NCBI RefSeq assembly: GCF_014698965.1
Contig: NZ_JACXAE010000034.1
Span: 15,784 to 79,783, forward strand
DNA from: Iningainema tapete BLCC-T55
GTDB taxonomy: Bacteria; Cyanobacteriota; Cyanobacteriia; Cyanobacteriales; Nostocaceae
Reading direction: 5' to 3'
Length of the DNA stretch: 64,000 nt
Positions within the stretch are counted from its first letter, which is position 1. Every line of letters begins with the position of its first letter. The position numbers and the translations under genes were made by a program. Shown in pieces: positions 1-9,655 of the stretch. A model generated the notes under the pieces. The model had not been told where the DNA came from, did no database searches, and saw only the letters and a program-made list of their open reading frames with translations.

Positions 1-480
1 CGTTCCAGCTTAACTCGACTAAGGCGTTGATAGCATCTTGGTTGCCTGGATCGATTTTATTTAAAGTTTCTGCCGCACATACACAAGTAAGTTCATTTTG
101 AGCGTTCCAGCTTAACTCGACTAAGGCGTTGATAGCATCTTGGTTGCCTGGATCGATTTTATTTAAAGTTTCTGCCGCATATACGCGAGTATATCCATAT
201 TCAGCGTTCCGGCTTAAATCAAATAAAACACTGATAGCATCTTGGTTGCCTGGGTCAATTTTATTTAAAGATTCTGCTGCACGCGGACAGGTAAATTCAT
301 CGTCCGTGTTCCAGATTAACTCAACTAAAGCCTTGATAGCATCTTGGTTGCCTGGGTCAATTTTGCCTAAAGATTCTGCTGCACGCTGACGGGTATCTTC
401 ATCGTCCGTGTTCCAGATTAACTCAACTAAAGCCTTGATAGCATCTTGGTTGCCAACGCCCATTTTACTCAAAAATTCTA
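1..480 (-). repeat. 102-bp tandem repeats encoding 34-residue HEAT-like units
   Basis: The motif cgttccagctt recurs at 1, 103 and, with variation, near 205, 307 and 409, an exact 102-bp period. Each period encodes one 34-residue helical repeat ending KIDPGNQ on the minus strand. The first two units are nearly identical, so the array seems to have expanded or been homogenised recently. More diverged units continue to about 660, and a further one lies near 980-1040. Confidence 0.9.
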
Positions 481-2779
481 ACGATAAATAATAGATAAGC
501 TTATCGGAAAAATCATAACTTCCCGCGCTCGACCAGATTAACTCAACTAAAACGTTAATTATGGATTTGTTGCCAGAGTTGATTGTATACAAAGCGGATG
601 CCGCATTCGCACAGTCAGATTCATCTTGCAAGTTGCTTATTAACTCAACTAAACAATCGATAATATCTAAGCTGAAATGATGATTTATAACCAAATATTC
701 TGTACCATAATTAAACCTATATTTATTTGAATTGTCAAGTATAAAGTCAAATAAAGGATCGTCATATTCTTGGTGTAAATTATAAATTTCTTTTCGTGGT
801 AATTTATAATAATATTCATTTATTTGGGTGCGTATTAAGTCTTTTGAATAGAAAGAATCTTCACTTATTTGGGTCCAACTTAAGTTGTACATCATGAAAA
901 GGTAAATAATATTTATGCTAGTTTGGTCAAGTCTATACAAATAAGTTAATGCTTCAATAAGGTTATGTTTATCTTTCGAGTTCTGGATAAACTCGACTAA
1001 GGCGTTGATAGCATCTTGGTTGCCTGGATCGATTTCATACAAAAATTCGGCTGCCCACAAACAAACGTTTTGAGCAGAAAAATTCTCTTTATATTTTACG
1101 TGTGCGTTCCGCAATGATTCAACCAGTAGAGGGATTGCTTTTTGTCTATCCGTTTGCAATAATAATGCTCTAGCGTTATTTGTAATCTTGTCGCAAACTA
1201 AATCGCCCCACAACTCTTTTTCAAAATCATTAAAATCCCTCAGGCTCCACTTCACGATTTGTTTGACTATTTCCAAGGCTCTAGAACAATTTTTAAACTC
1301 TAAAATTCCTATACCTGCCAAAGAATAAGCTTGATATTGATAAAAGCAACCGCAACCATCTTTAAACCCTATCAATGCATTGATAAAATCATCTTTACAT
1401 TTACTTTTTACATCCTCACGTCCCAGCCATAGTAAAAGCACTTGCCTCCATTGCCGTTCAAAAATTCGATATCGTTCTGTTTTTATAAATTTATTTTTAT
1501 GAGCGCGGGGCAAGAAAAAGTTCCAATCATCAATTGCCAAAGCGGCGAAATACTCCTGAAAGGTAGCATGGTAGAAAGCATAAAAAGGTTTGCCAGATTT
1601 ATCCCTATCTACTTGATTTAGCCAACCCAGCTTTAAGCCAAGGTTAAATAAATCCTCCCCCATTACCTCGAAGGCAAAATCTCGCCTAATACGATATCTA
1701 ATTTCGGAATCATCTATAGCCTTTAGTGCCAACTGACTTAGAGCTTTATTCAACGCAACTTGTTGCGCGTCAGTCGTAGGAAATTCTCTTTGTTTCCACT
1801 CATAGTGGTTGAGAGTAAATCTCTCGTAAAGTGCGGCTTGAGTTTCTGGTAAATTAGCACTAGAGTTCAAGCCCCAAACTTGACACATCAAAGCTAATCT
1901 AAGAGGGTTTTTTACTAAATCTAGTAAGCGCTCCCTTCCGGGTTCAATCAGCTTCCGCCATAGTTTTTCCCCTTTATCAAAATCTCCTTTATCAAGAGAA
2001 GATGCACGTTCAAACCATTGGGTAATAAAATCGTGTACCTGCTCACGGCTAAAAACCTGAGTTTTGTAATTTTGAAAATCAAGTAGATTTTTAGTGCTAG
2101 CGTCCCAGACATTTAACCGACAAGTTAGGACTACCCGTGCGCCCGGTAGTTCGTTGATGAAATCACTAACTTTATTTAGCGCTTCGGATGCAGATGTGTT
2201 GGGTATCTCATCTACACCATCTAACAGCAGCCACACTCGTTGTGTCTGTAATAATTCCCGTAATTGTTCAGGTGCAACTGATTCAACTAAATTACTCAGC
2301 CAACGGGTAAGTAAATATTTTTTTAAGGTGTCACCTGATAAATTGCTCAAGGGAATATAAATAGGTAATGCGTTACGCTCAATTAAGTAGCTACCTATTT
2401 TTTCTAGCAATGTAGACTTTCCGACTCCCGGTTCCCCTATGATTGCTATTTTACCCTTAACGTTTGAACCATCTCCTATGACTTTTGTGAGAAATGTATC
2501 GTGGTCATATATCTTTTCGATGACTTCTAGAGGTAGTTGGTAGAATTCCGTTCCTCTTTCCGGCGTTAATTCACCTTTTGCAAAAAACTCCGCACTGCGG
2601 CTAGATTGACGCTTGCGCTCAACCAACCCCAAAGGTACGTAAATGTCAAGTTCAACAGCACTTTCGGTCGCGTGCCGTCGGCTGCGATTATTCTGAAGTT
2701 GCTCAGAGAATTTACGGTAACAAACTTCGCACCAGTTGATGGGATTTGGCTTTGCCCGTTCCCCTTCGGGCGTAGTCAG
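1..2779 (-). CDS. NACHT NTPase with C-terminal HEAT-like repeats, 5' end cut by TGA, 3' end outside window
   Basis: Reading the minus strand from just after a TGA at 2782-2780, one frame stays open to base 1. It first gives a linker (NWCEVCYRKFSEQ, then DLYVPLGLVERKRQ-like residues) usual just before cyanobacterial NACHT domains. A P-loop IIGEPGVGKSTLL follows near 2410-2450, a Walker B-like RVWLLLDGVDEIP near 2215-2250, then a helical region and at least five HEAT-like repeats of 34 residues containing ALVEL and KIDPGNQDAI. STAND/NACHT proteins of this type are signalling ATPases, and some bacterial members defend against phage; that role here is inference. There is no ATG near the start of this segment, only in-frame TTG codons, so it probably once formed one protein with the upstream ORF (2780-3223). 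The C-terminus lies beyond the window. Family call is firm; functional status is uncertain. Confidence 0.85.
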   Translation of the reverse strand, partial: MTTPEGERAKPNPINWCEVCYRKFSEQLQNNRSRRHATESAVELDIYVPLGLVERKRQSSRSAEFFAKGELTPERGTEFYQLPLEVIEKIYDHDTFLTKVIGDGSNVKGKIAIIGEPGVGKSTLLEKIGSYLIERNALPIYIPLSNLSGDTLKKYLLTRWLSNLVESVAPEQLRELLQTQRVWLLLDGVDEIPNTSASEALNKVSDFINELPGARVVLTCRLNVWDASTKNLLDFQNYKTQVFSREQVHDFITQWFERASSLDKGDFDKGEKLWRKLIEPGRERLLDLVKNPLRLALMCQVWGLNSSANLPETQAALYERFTLNHYEWKQREFPTTDAQQVALNKALSQLALKAIDDSEIRYRIRRDFAFEVMGEDLFNLGLKLGWLNQVDRDKSGKPFYAFYHATFQEYFAALAIDDWNFFLPRAHKNKFIKTERYRIFERQWRQVLLLWLGREDVKSKCKDDFINALIGFKDGCGCFYQYQAYSLAGIGILEFKNCSRALEIVKQIVKWSLRDFNDFEKELWGDLVCDKITNNARALLLQTDRQKAIPLLVESLRNAHVKYKENFSAQNVCLWAAEFLYEIDPGNQDAINALVEFIQNSKDKHNLIEALTYLYRLDQTSINIIYLFMMYNLSWTQISEDSFYSKDLIRTQINEYYYKLPRKEIYNLHQEYDDPLFDFILDNSNKYRFNYGTEYLVINHHFSLDIIDCLVELISNLQDESDCANAASALYTINSGNKSIINVLVELIWSSAGSYDFSDKLIYYLSLEFLSKMGVGNQDAIKALVELIWNTDDEDTRQRAAESLGKIDPGNQDAIKALVELIWNTDDEFTCPRAAESLNKIDPGNQDAISVLFDLSRNAEYGYTRVYAAETLNKIDPGNQDAINALVELSWNAQNELTCVCAAETLNKIDPGNQDAINALVELSWN

Positions 2780-3223
2780 TCAAATAGTAAAATTACTACC
2801 TCTTTGGTCAATGTTTTGGGTTTGAGCTGCATTAATAGCTTTTTGAATATTTTGGATAAAAGTCGAAGGGTATAAGTGTTGAGAGTTCTTCACAGCTTCT
2901 TCTATCTCTCCAAGGATTTTAGCCAAATTCGGTGGTGGATTAGTTTCTGCTAATGCTACTAATCCCTGCATGACTTGATTGACTTCAGGATTTGCTTGAG
3001 CAGCAGATTCTACTTCCAACACTGCCTTACCGTAATCGAGTGGTTGTTCTGGCGCTTTCTCAATAGCAACTACAGTATGGGGAGACTGTTTTTTTAGTGT
3101 TACAAGGAACTTGCCAGTTTTGTCCCATAAAGCTTCTCCTACCTTTTCGCCCGTTTTTTCCAATGCTTTAGTGGCAATTACGGAGCCAACAGCTATTGCA
3201 GCAGTAGTTAATAATGGTTCCAC
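2780..3223 (-). CDS. N-terminal module of the NACHT system (147 aa), ends at an in-frame TGA
   Basis: This 147-residue protein starts with a hydrophobic helix (TTAAIAVGSVIATKAL) and continues with GEKVGEALWDKTGKFLVTLK, a module I recognise as common at the N-terminus of cyanobacterial NACHT and repeat proteins. It then becomes Gln/Ala/Glu-rich helical sequence and ends QRGSNFTI-TGA. The downstream NACHT frame is the same frame, so a single stop codon separates the two. It could be a separate adaptor-like gene, or the 5' end of a NACHT gene broken by a nonsense mutation. The start ATG at 3223-3221 follows a purine-rich stretch (gagagggaggtag on the minus strand) that makes a good ribosome binding site. 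Confidence 0.75.
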   Translation of the reverse strand: MEPLLTTAAIAVGSVIATKALEKTGEKVGEALWDKTGKFLVTLKKQSPHTVVAIEKAPEQPLDYGKAVLEVESAAQANPEVNQVMQGLVALAETNPPPNLAKILGEIEEAVKNSQHLYPSTFIQNIQKAINAAQTQNIDQRGSNFTI

Positions 3224-3396
3224 GAGCTACCTCCCTCTCTGTATTATCCTAGTTTATTATTACAACAGTTACAGCAATTTTCAGGTAAATAGACGACAGT
3301 GATTAAACCAACTAAAGGTATTAAAATTTCCTAATTGATAAAATGACTATAAAATGTATCAGGGGTAAAACAACGCACAAGGAATGATCTCTTAAG

Positions 3397-3965
3397 AAAC
3401 ACATTCCGTAGGGTTAGAAATAGGGATGAGTTCTAAGCCTTGAGCTTGAGCTTTTTTTTGAAGCTTTTTCAGCATCCGATCTCGATACTGTTGAGAATCA
3501 GCATCAATACCAGGGTCGGTGTAGGCATCTCCAGAGGTTCAAAGCCGGTAAAAAATGTGGGCGCTCTTTATGGGCAGTAGCAGTGATTGCCTTTGGTGCG
3601 CCCATACGGGAAATGCCACTAATCAGATACTGAGGGTTTGTCATTGATTGGCACTTGGAAGTAATGCCCATTGTGGCATTCATATTTTTGCAGCATTTCC
3701 CCAGTGCGTTTGCGTACTCGAATTCCGTACTTTTTCTTGATTCCAGCACCGCACTTATCACAAACTCGCAGTACGGAACTTGGTGATAGTTCCGCTTCAC
3801 CAATATTTTGATCATGAATCGCAGGATTCCCCTCATCAAGCTGCCTGGGAGGTTGAGGTTTTCCTCTCAGGCAAATAATTCCCCCCTTAGTTCTTCTATT
3901 TGTTGTTGAAGTTCAAGCCGAAAAGTGGTGATCGCACTTTGAATCAATTCGTCCACCCACTTCTT
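3397..3965 (-). pseudogene. degenerate gene remnant with a zinc-ribbon-like segment
   Basis: No long clean ORF fits here, but coding-like pieces appear in different minus frames. Near 3961-3880 there is GDKKWVDELIQSAITTF followed by a coiled QQQIEELRGE stretch and a stop. Near 3790-3640 there is VCDKCGAGIKKKYGI...ECHNGHYF, a zinc-ribbon-like pattern. Near 3560-3400 there is a basic tail (RDRMLKKLQKKAQAQGLEL) ending in TAA. The order and spacing suggest one decayed gene, possibly a transposase or phage-type DNA-binding protein. I cannot name the family. The 111-codon ORF at 3504-3839 is in yet another frame and looks like a by-product. Confidence 0.35.
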
Positions 3966-4058
3966 GTCACCAGAGTCAAATATAGCTATAGAAGCTATTT
4001 TTTACATCTTTAATCACTGCATAAAGCTACGCTTGCACTCCTGACGGCATAACCCATC

Positions 4059-4095
4059 AATCATCGTCTCCTATTTAGAGGACGATGATTTTTTT
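4059..4095 (+). terminator. rho-independent terminator, plus orientation
   Basis: AATCATCGTC (4059-4068) pairs perfectly with GACGATGATT (4081-4090) around a 12-base loop and runs straight into TTTTT. It separates the remnant region from the helicase gene at 4184. Confidence 0.75.
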
Positions 4096-4183
4096 AATTC
4101 AATATTAGTACAAGCCGTCGTAGTAATAACCACAACACAAGAAGACTGCCTTTCTGATTAAACATAGAACAAGCATTATTCAC

Positions 4184-6910
4184 ATGAAACCAAATCAACC
4201 TGAGTGGTTACAACCAAACAAACAAGTTTATTCCAAACAACACGGTGTTATTCACATCGCAGCCATCATTGATGAAAACCTTTACTTCAAGAAAGGCAAT
4301 GTTAGCCAAATTATCTTTAATTGGCAACAAGAAGTCCAAGATGGAAAACTCTTACCCATTAACGAAGCACCATGTGGTAAAAGTATCCTCTATCAAGAGA
4401 TAGCAGCTATCCTTGATGGAGCAGGAAAACTGCAAAGCTGTGATATAATACCAGCAAAAGAAGCGCAACTTTATCCTATACCCGATGATATTCACCCTGC
4501 GGTTAAAGATGCTCTAGTTAAATCAGGAATCACTCAGTTATATTCCCATCAAATCGAAGCGTGGTCAGCTTACAAGCAATCTTCAGATATCATCCTCCAA
4601 ACTCCTACAAGCAGTGGTAAAAGCATATCTTTCCTGATTCCAGTTATGCACGAATGCCTTAAAGGGAAATCGGCTTTGGTGTTCTTTAACCTCAAAGCGC
4701 TTGCCAAGGATCAGGAGGATAAAATCCGCTTGTTTGTTAGCTATTTAGATGAAGAAATTCGTCCGCAAGTTATTAACATCAATGGGGATATACCGCCTCA
4801 ACAACGCAAACAACTTTACAGCAATAAACCGTCAATTGTATGCGTCACACCTGATGTTTGGAACCACGAGTTAAACAATTTCCAATACGAGTCAAATTGG
4901 GGATTTAGAGAAACAATCAGAAATATCTCAATTATTGTCTGTGACGAAATGCACTTTTATTCGGGCATCTTTGGGGCGCATTTTGCATTGCTTAATCGCC
5001 GCACCCAACTAATGATGGAAATTGCTGGAAATGAACTATCAAATTTGAAGTATATCTTTGCTTCAGCAACAATCAGTAACAGCAGGGAAATAGCCCAAAA
5101 GCTATCTAATCGAGTAGGACCTCACAATCTTACTATTATTGACCAAAGTGGGGCGAAACGCCCAGAAATCACCTTTCTTAGCCTCAAACCACGAAACAAT
5201 ACTGTATACCAAACTGCCCAGATAGCAGCATTGCTTGTAAGCAGAGGCATTGTTGGAATTTGCTTCTGCGATAACCGCGCTCTGGTCAAAGTTTTAACCA
5301 ATAGCATCCGTAAAGCCCTAACCGAGATGCAACTAGCCCACCTTGGAGAAACCATTTCTGCATTTTATGGAAGTATGAAGCCAAACCAGAGGAACAAAAT
5401 TGTTACAGATATACAGTTAGGAAAGGTGAAATTCATAGTCTCAACCTCCGCCCTTGAAGCTGGTTTGGATATCGGCTCCATTGACGCAACCGTCGTACAC
5501 AGCTATCCCGGTTCAATTCTCGCCTTTCGGCAACGGGCAGGAAGATCTGGCAGGCAAAAAGAAGGATTGTTGATATTTATACCATCCAAAAGGTCAATTA
5601 TGGATGGATATTATGCCTTGCACCCGGAAAGACTGTTATCTGACCCTCCAGAAATAATCAATTTCAACCACAACTACGAAACCATCCTCTCACAGCACAT
5701 TCTCGCCTGCTGCAAGGAAAATAAACCGACACTAGCTCAAATTAGCCGTCATTTTGGTAGTCTTGGTGAAGCGATCGCAAAACAGTTGATTGGGGAAAAC
5801 AAAATAAGTTTCAGCTATAACCAGAAAATAGCTACCAATCGCAGTCAGGGTTACGTACACTCAAATATCAAAGTTAGGGGTAATACTGACAGAAACGTCG
5901 GGTATGTGAACCTTGACAGTGGGGAAGAATTCGAGGTAAGCAGTACCTCTACAGCATTGCGAGAAGTCTATCCAGGCGCGATTTATCCTGCTCAAGACTT
6001 CGATGGGAACCCCGCATGGTACAAATCCATTGAACTAAACCTGAGCGAAGGGAAAGCTTGTCTCAAGCCAATTGGCACTACCAGCCAGTTTACCCGCGCT
6101 TTGGGTTTCCTGGAGTTTGAAGAAATCAAGCTTGCTCTTGAGAATAAAATTGTCAGGTTACCTCAAGGTGCGATTAGGTTTACGCCAGTTGTTGCCCTAA
6201 TCAAGCAAGAGATTTACGGCTATAACTTGTACAGACGAGAACTAAAATGGAGTTGCATTAACAACAAATGCAAAAATTATAATTCAAACTTGCACGTACA
6301 TTTACAAACTTGTCCTGCGTGTAATAATCAACTCTTTGAAAAAGAAACTATCGAACTTGTGGAGGAATATAAGTATAAGGAAATACTCGCTCTCAGCTAC
6401 AATACTTTCTGCATCAGAGTAGAAGTTAATCCAGAAGCAAAGAAACACTTTGCAGATGTAGTTAGTAATTTTATCAAAGAAATTCTCAAAAAACAGAAAT
6501 ACATCCCTCAAGAAGAGAAAGAACTATTCGACAATAATGAAACCGACACCTGTATTCATACTCTGGCACATCAACTAATTCTGAGCTTACCACTTGTCGA
6601 ACATGGCGCAAACAGTCGAGATTTAGATTTCATGTTAGTAAAAACAGCTAATAAACCCTATACTATAGGCTACTTCTTCGACACCTGTGAACATGGCACG
6701 GGAATGTGTGATACCCTCATCAAATACTTAGAAACAGCTTTTATGAAAGCTAAGTTTCTAGTGGAAAACTGTCCCTGTAAGTACGGATGTTCCTCTTGTA
6801 CAACTATTCATCGCTGTCCTGAAGATAACAAAGCGTTGTTTAAATCGATTGGATTATTCCTACTTGATGAAATAACCAAGTCATCGGAAACAATCACCAT
6901 TAATCAATAA
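4184..6910 (+). CDS. DEAD/DEAH-type SF2 helicase with Cys-rich DUF1998-like C-terminus (MrfA/Hrq1-like)
   Basis: This 908-residue protein has two RecA-like helicase lobes. Motif I is TPTSSGKS (about 140-147), motif II is DEMH (254-257) instead of the usual DEAH/DExH, motif III is the SAT in FASATISN, and motif VI is QRAGRSGR starting at 450. The C-terminal third has a CINNKCKNY...CPACNNQ zinc-binding-like segment and ends in HGTGMCDTL and a cysteine cluster CPCKYGCSSC (about 863-872), as in DUF1998 proteins. Known relatives are MrfA, which repairs mitomycin damage in Bacillus, Hrq1, and the DrmA component of DISARM defence. No DISARM methylase or DrmB/DrmC neighbour is visible, so a repair or unwinding role is the safer reading. 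It is followed by a terminator and stands as a single gene. Confidence 0.85.
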   Translation: MKPNQPEWLQPNKQVYSKQHGVIHIAAIIDENLYFKKGNVSQIIFNWQQEVQDGKLLPINEAPCGKSILYQEIAAILDGAGKLQSCDIIPAKEAQLYPIPDDIHPAVKDALVKSGITQLYSHQIEAWSAYKQSSDIILQTPTSSGKSISFLIPVMHECLKGKSALVFFNLKALAKDQEDKIRLFVSYLDEEIRPQVININGDIPPQQRKQLYSNKPSIVCVTPDVWNHELNNFQYESNWGFRETIRNISIIVCDEMHFYSGIFGAHFALLNRRTQLMMEIAGNELSNLKYIFASATISNSREIAQKLSNRVGPHNLTIIDQSGAKRPEITFLSLKPRNNTVYQTAQIAALLVSRGIVGICFCDNRALVKVLTNSIRKALTEMQLAHLGETISAFYGSMKPNQRNKIVTDIQLGKVKFIVSTSALEAGLDIGSIDATVVHSYPGSILAFRQRAGRSGRQKEGLLIFIPSKRSIMDGYYALHPERLLSDPPEIINFNHNYETILSQHILACCKENKPTLAQISRHFGSLGEAIAKQLIGENKISFSYNQKIATNRSQGYVHSNIKVRGNTDRNVGYVNLDSGEEFEVSSTSTALREVYPGAIYPAQDFDGNPAWYKSIELNLSEGKACLKPIGTTSQFTRALGFLEFEEIKLALENKIVRLPQGAIRFTPVVALIKQEIYGYNLYRRELKWSCINNKCKNYNSNLHVHLQTCPACNNQLFEKETIELVEEYKYKEILALSYNTFCIRVEVNPEAKKHFADVVSNFIKEILKKQKYIPQEEKELFDNNETDTCIHTLAHQLILSLPLVEHGANSRDLDFMLVKTANKPYTIGYFFDTCEHGTGMCDTLIKYLETAFMKAKFLVENCPCKYGCSSCTTIHRCPEDNKALFKSIGLFLLDEITKSSETITINQ

Positions 6911-6918
6911 AGTCTAAA

Positions 6919-6956
6919 AATAGTCCTACCTAGTAATGGTGGGACTATTTTTTATT
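6919..6956 (+). terminator. terminator after the helicase gene
   Basis: AATAGTCCTACC (6919-6930) pairs with GGTGGGACTATT (6938-6949), with one T-G wobble, followed by TTTTTATT. It starts 9 bases after the helicase stop. Confidence 0.85.
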
Positions 6957-7021
6957 AGTAGCAAGGGAAAAACCACGTACATTGCTCACGCACTAGTTTC
7001 CGCAGTTCGTAAATAGCAGCT

Positions 7022-7768
7022 ATGTACATTGAATTATTAGCCGATTCAAGTCAAAGCCCTAGCAAGTTTCAAATTCTTCATGCACCGACATATCTCCTGC
7101 TAGAAACAAACCTAAAATTAGGTGATTTTGTTGAATATGGTCGCATCGATTATATCATCAATTATGCTACTAATCAGGGATATGAAATCAAAATATTATA
7201 TAGAGAAAACCAGACTGACAAGAAATATCCCTTACCAGCTATCAGCGATGAACTTACTGATTTGATGATTGATTACCCGTCAGATTTAAAAATGCGGACT
7301 AACGGGATGGTTTTCGAGCAGCGGGCATATCTAATGGCAAAGGTTCATCATGAGGTATGTCAAAATATCGAATCAGAGAAACTTCTCAAAGAAGCTGAAT
7401 ATTGGTTAGTAAATTATGCACGAGAAGTTATCGCCACTCAATGCGAATATCTACCAGATATTCTTAGCAAACTTGACCATTCAACTATTAGGTCAATGGC
7501 ATTAGATACGCTAATGGTTTGGCAACCAAATTGGAAAAAAGCTATTTCTCAATATGCAGGAGAAAGATTTGAAGCAGGTAACAATGAGTTTGAAATTATC
7601 AACTATTACTATGACTGCAATAAAAAGGGTAGAGAGGGAGTAATGGTGCTGTGCCGAGTAACCAAAACATTGGACAAATATTCTGAATTTCCCATCTTCC
7701 CCCTCAATCAAAATTGTACTCTTGGGACTTACCAAGTCGAAAATGCTCTAAATCAAAGATTAGCTTAA
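7022..7768 (+). CDS. hypothetical protein, 248 aa
   Basis: I do not recognise this family. The protein is soluble, with no membrane segment or signal peptide. It has a beta-rich N-terminal part (residues 1-75, including GDFVEYGRIDYIINYA), a helical middle with several Tyr and Trp, and a C-terminal beta-like segment (GVMVLCRVTKTLD). It begins about 110 bases after the helicase stop and beyond that gene's terminator, so it probably has its own promoter. The insertion sequence starts 60 bases after its stop, leaving it intact. Confidence 0.6.
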   Translation: MYIELLADSSQSPSKFQILHAPTYLLLETNLKLGDFVEYGRIDYIINYATNQGYEIKILYRENQTDKKYPLPAISDELTDLMIDYPSDLKMRTNGMVFEQRAYLMAKVHHEVCQNIESEKLLKEAEYWLVNYAREVIATQCEYLPDILSKLDHSTIRSMALDTLMVWQPNWKKAISQYAGERFEAGNNEFEIINYYYDCNKKGREGVMVLCRVTKTLDKYSEFPIFPLNQNCTLGTYQVENALNQRLA

Positions 7769-7989
7769 TTGCGCCGACACCATTTAAGTTTAAAAATCCC
7801 AAATATTAGTTACTTATTTGGTGGAGATGTTCTTTACTGGAGTTTGGACTAAAAGCTCAGACAGAAGCAAAGCACTGATAGAATAAGAGATAAAAAACAG
7901 ACAGCAATACTGAGGTGAAGACTGATTGTTTTAGAGAAAAGCAGTCAGTATCACTTCTGACTGCTGTAAAGTCAATGAATGTAAACAAA

Positions 7990-9370
7990 AGCTCATTGAC
8001 TCAGATGATCCTGACACAATTAGAAGAATTTCGGCAAGCAATCTACGATTGTCAATGGTATTGCTAGAGACTCAGTATTTGAGTTGATGGATGCAGTGAA
8101 GACGGCGCCCAACCATTCAATCATTTGTAGCGACTACCCAAAATCCAATGTTTAGGCGGGAATGGTCGAGTATTTATGCCGCACTGCATGACAGTCGTCC
8201 CAATAGAAGAAAACTGATGAATTTGCTGGTAGAGAAAGTAAAAACTGAAGAACAACCATTTCTAGCAGGAGATCATACCTTTTGGCCCAGACCAGACGCA
8301 AAGACGCTCAAAGAAAGGACTTTTAGTGGGGGGAAAGGAGTTAGTGCCAGTGTGGGACAAAGTTATAGTACCTTGGCATGGATACCAGAGTCAAATGGGA
8401 GTTGGGCATTACCGTTAAGGCACGGGCATGATTACCAGCTTTGAAACCCCAACGAGTAAGGCAGCGTTTCAACTCAAGCTTGTGACTCGGCAGGCGCGGA
8501 ACTAGACCACTTGTTGCTTATGATAGAGGCTATGGCAACGCCAAATTTGTGAAGGCTACCGCTGGTATAGAAGCTGACTTATTACTCAGGTTAGCATCCA
8601 ATAGATGCCTTTGGGGTAAACCCGAGGTCAAAAAAGGTCGAGGCGCACCACGTAAGCATGGTCATAAGTTTAAGCTGAATGACCCCACAACAAAGCCAGA
8701 GGCAGATGAGACTTTGATTGTTGAGGACCCAAAGGTTGGTCAGGTCAAACTGATGCTAGGAAGCGGATATCATTTTTTGGAATCCCCCAACCGAGACATG
8801 GAGATCATCCGTGTCGAGGTGATTAAACCAGCAGGGCGAAATCGGAAATTCAAACCCTTATGGCTCGCGCTTGGCTTGGTCAGACGATGCCCCCATTAGA
8901 GGACTTCTGGCATAAATACTTACGTCGCTTTGCGCTCGAACATTGGTGAGACAGCGCTGCAGGAGGGTTTCCCTCCGTAGGCGACTGCGAACCCGAAGGG
9001 TATCGCTTTGCTTCGCAAAGGCTACATTGGACACAGCCTCAATTAAGTTCGACTCAGGCAGCAGAGCGATGGAGTGACAGAAGTGCCTCTGTTAACTTGG
9101 CAATTGTGGCGCTTCGTGGGAAGCTTGCATCGACTCCCCATTGCCTTGGCAATCAACTCAGGATACACTGTCTCGGCGTGCACAAGCGTTTCCCCTAATT
9201 TTAGCCTCTATTGGTACTCCGGCTAAACCACCAAAAACCCGTGGAAAATCACGCTTGTCGCGCTCCCGGACATCAACCACCCCCACGTCCAACTTATCCT
9301 ACTGTTAAAAAACACGCATCTAAAAAAGCTAAACCCGAAGAATCACTGCAATATTGCCGACTCCACTGCT
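7990..9370 (+). pseudogene. broken DDE transposase of the insertion sequence
   Basis: Coding pieces in shifting plus frames resemble a cyanobacterial IS701/NF041680-like transposase. In order they are: TAPNHSIICSDYPKSN; FRREWSSIYAAL (8148-8444) with the FLAGDHTFWPRP segment, where the first Asp of a DDE triad is expected; IVPWHGYQS-like residues in another frame; VAYDRGYGNAKFVKAT leading into the 116-residue ORF at 8549-8899; and a C-terminal piece with GTPAKPPKTRGKS. At least four frame changes separate them, and a short repeat interrupts the gene near 8950. No functional protein is expected. The family call is a resemblance from memory, so the exact IS group is uncertain. Confidence 0.8.
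8949..9002. repeat. short dispersed repeat nested in the transposase pseudogene
   Basis: About 54 bases, including the snap-back gagggtttccctc and gaacccgaagggt, interrupt the transposase reading between EHW and a later YRFA-like continuation. Similar G/C-rich phrases (gggaaacccg, cccgaaggg) recur near 41940-42110 and 63480-63660. This looks like a small cyanobacterial dispersed element that entered after the transposase gene was already present. Exact boundaries are uncertain. Confidence 0.5.
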
Positions 9371-9655
9371 GCTTAGTTTCGGCTAAAAACCTGATGATTC
9401 AACTTGACTCAGTTTCAAACTTGAAGTTGAGCCGCTTTGTCCTGCCAATGAGTGTTAATTGCAGGTCGAAACCGGATTAGTCCAAACTCCAGTCTTTACT
9501 CTCGGCTACTTTTGAGTCCAAACCAAAATTTTTGTCATGAATAACAACAAACCAATTGCTTAATAACAGGAATAGCAACACTTCACAGTCAAACTGCCTT
9601 TTTCCATACCCCCTCCTCCTCCCCTTCAGTCAATAAAATCCAAGCCACCATAAAT

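Larger units (their letters stand above)
7837..9492. mobile_element. insertion sequence, 1656 bp, 16-bp inverted repeats and 6-bp target duplication
   Basis: The left end CTGGAGTTTGGACTAA (7837-7852) is the exact reverse complement of the right end TTAGTCCAAACTCCAG (9477-9492). The same hexamer TCTTTA flanks both sides (7831-7836 and 9493-9498), which is the expected target-site duplication. The interior holds a DDE-type transposase gene in several broken frames. Intact ends with a decayed gene mean this copy is immobile by itself but could still be moved by a related transposase. Confidence 0.9.

Noticed and set aside
129-389. Plus-strand ORF with repeating LIASWLPGSIL units
   Set aside because: It is the antisense of the HEAT-like repeat DNA; the minus frame gives the protein that matches the NACHT family.
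1-480. 102-bp repeats as a CRISPR array
   Set aside because: Period, lack of spacers and continuous coding frame show protein repeats, not CRISPR.
2780-2782. TGA read as selenocysteine
   Set aside because: No SECIS-like stem or Sec enzyme context; a nonsense mutation or gene boundary is simpler.
4184-6910. DISARM DrmA
   Set aside because: DUF1998 helicase is present but no DrmB, DrmC or methylase neighbours were found.
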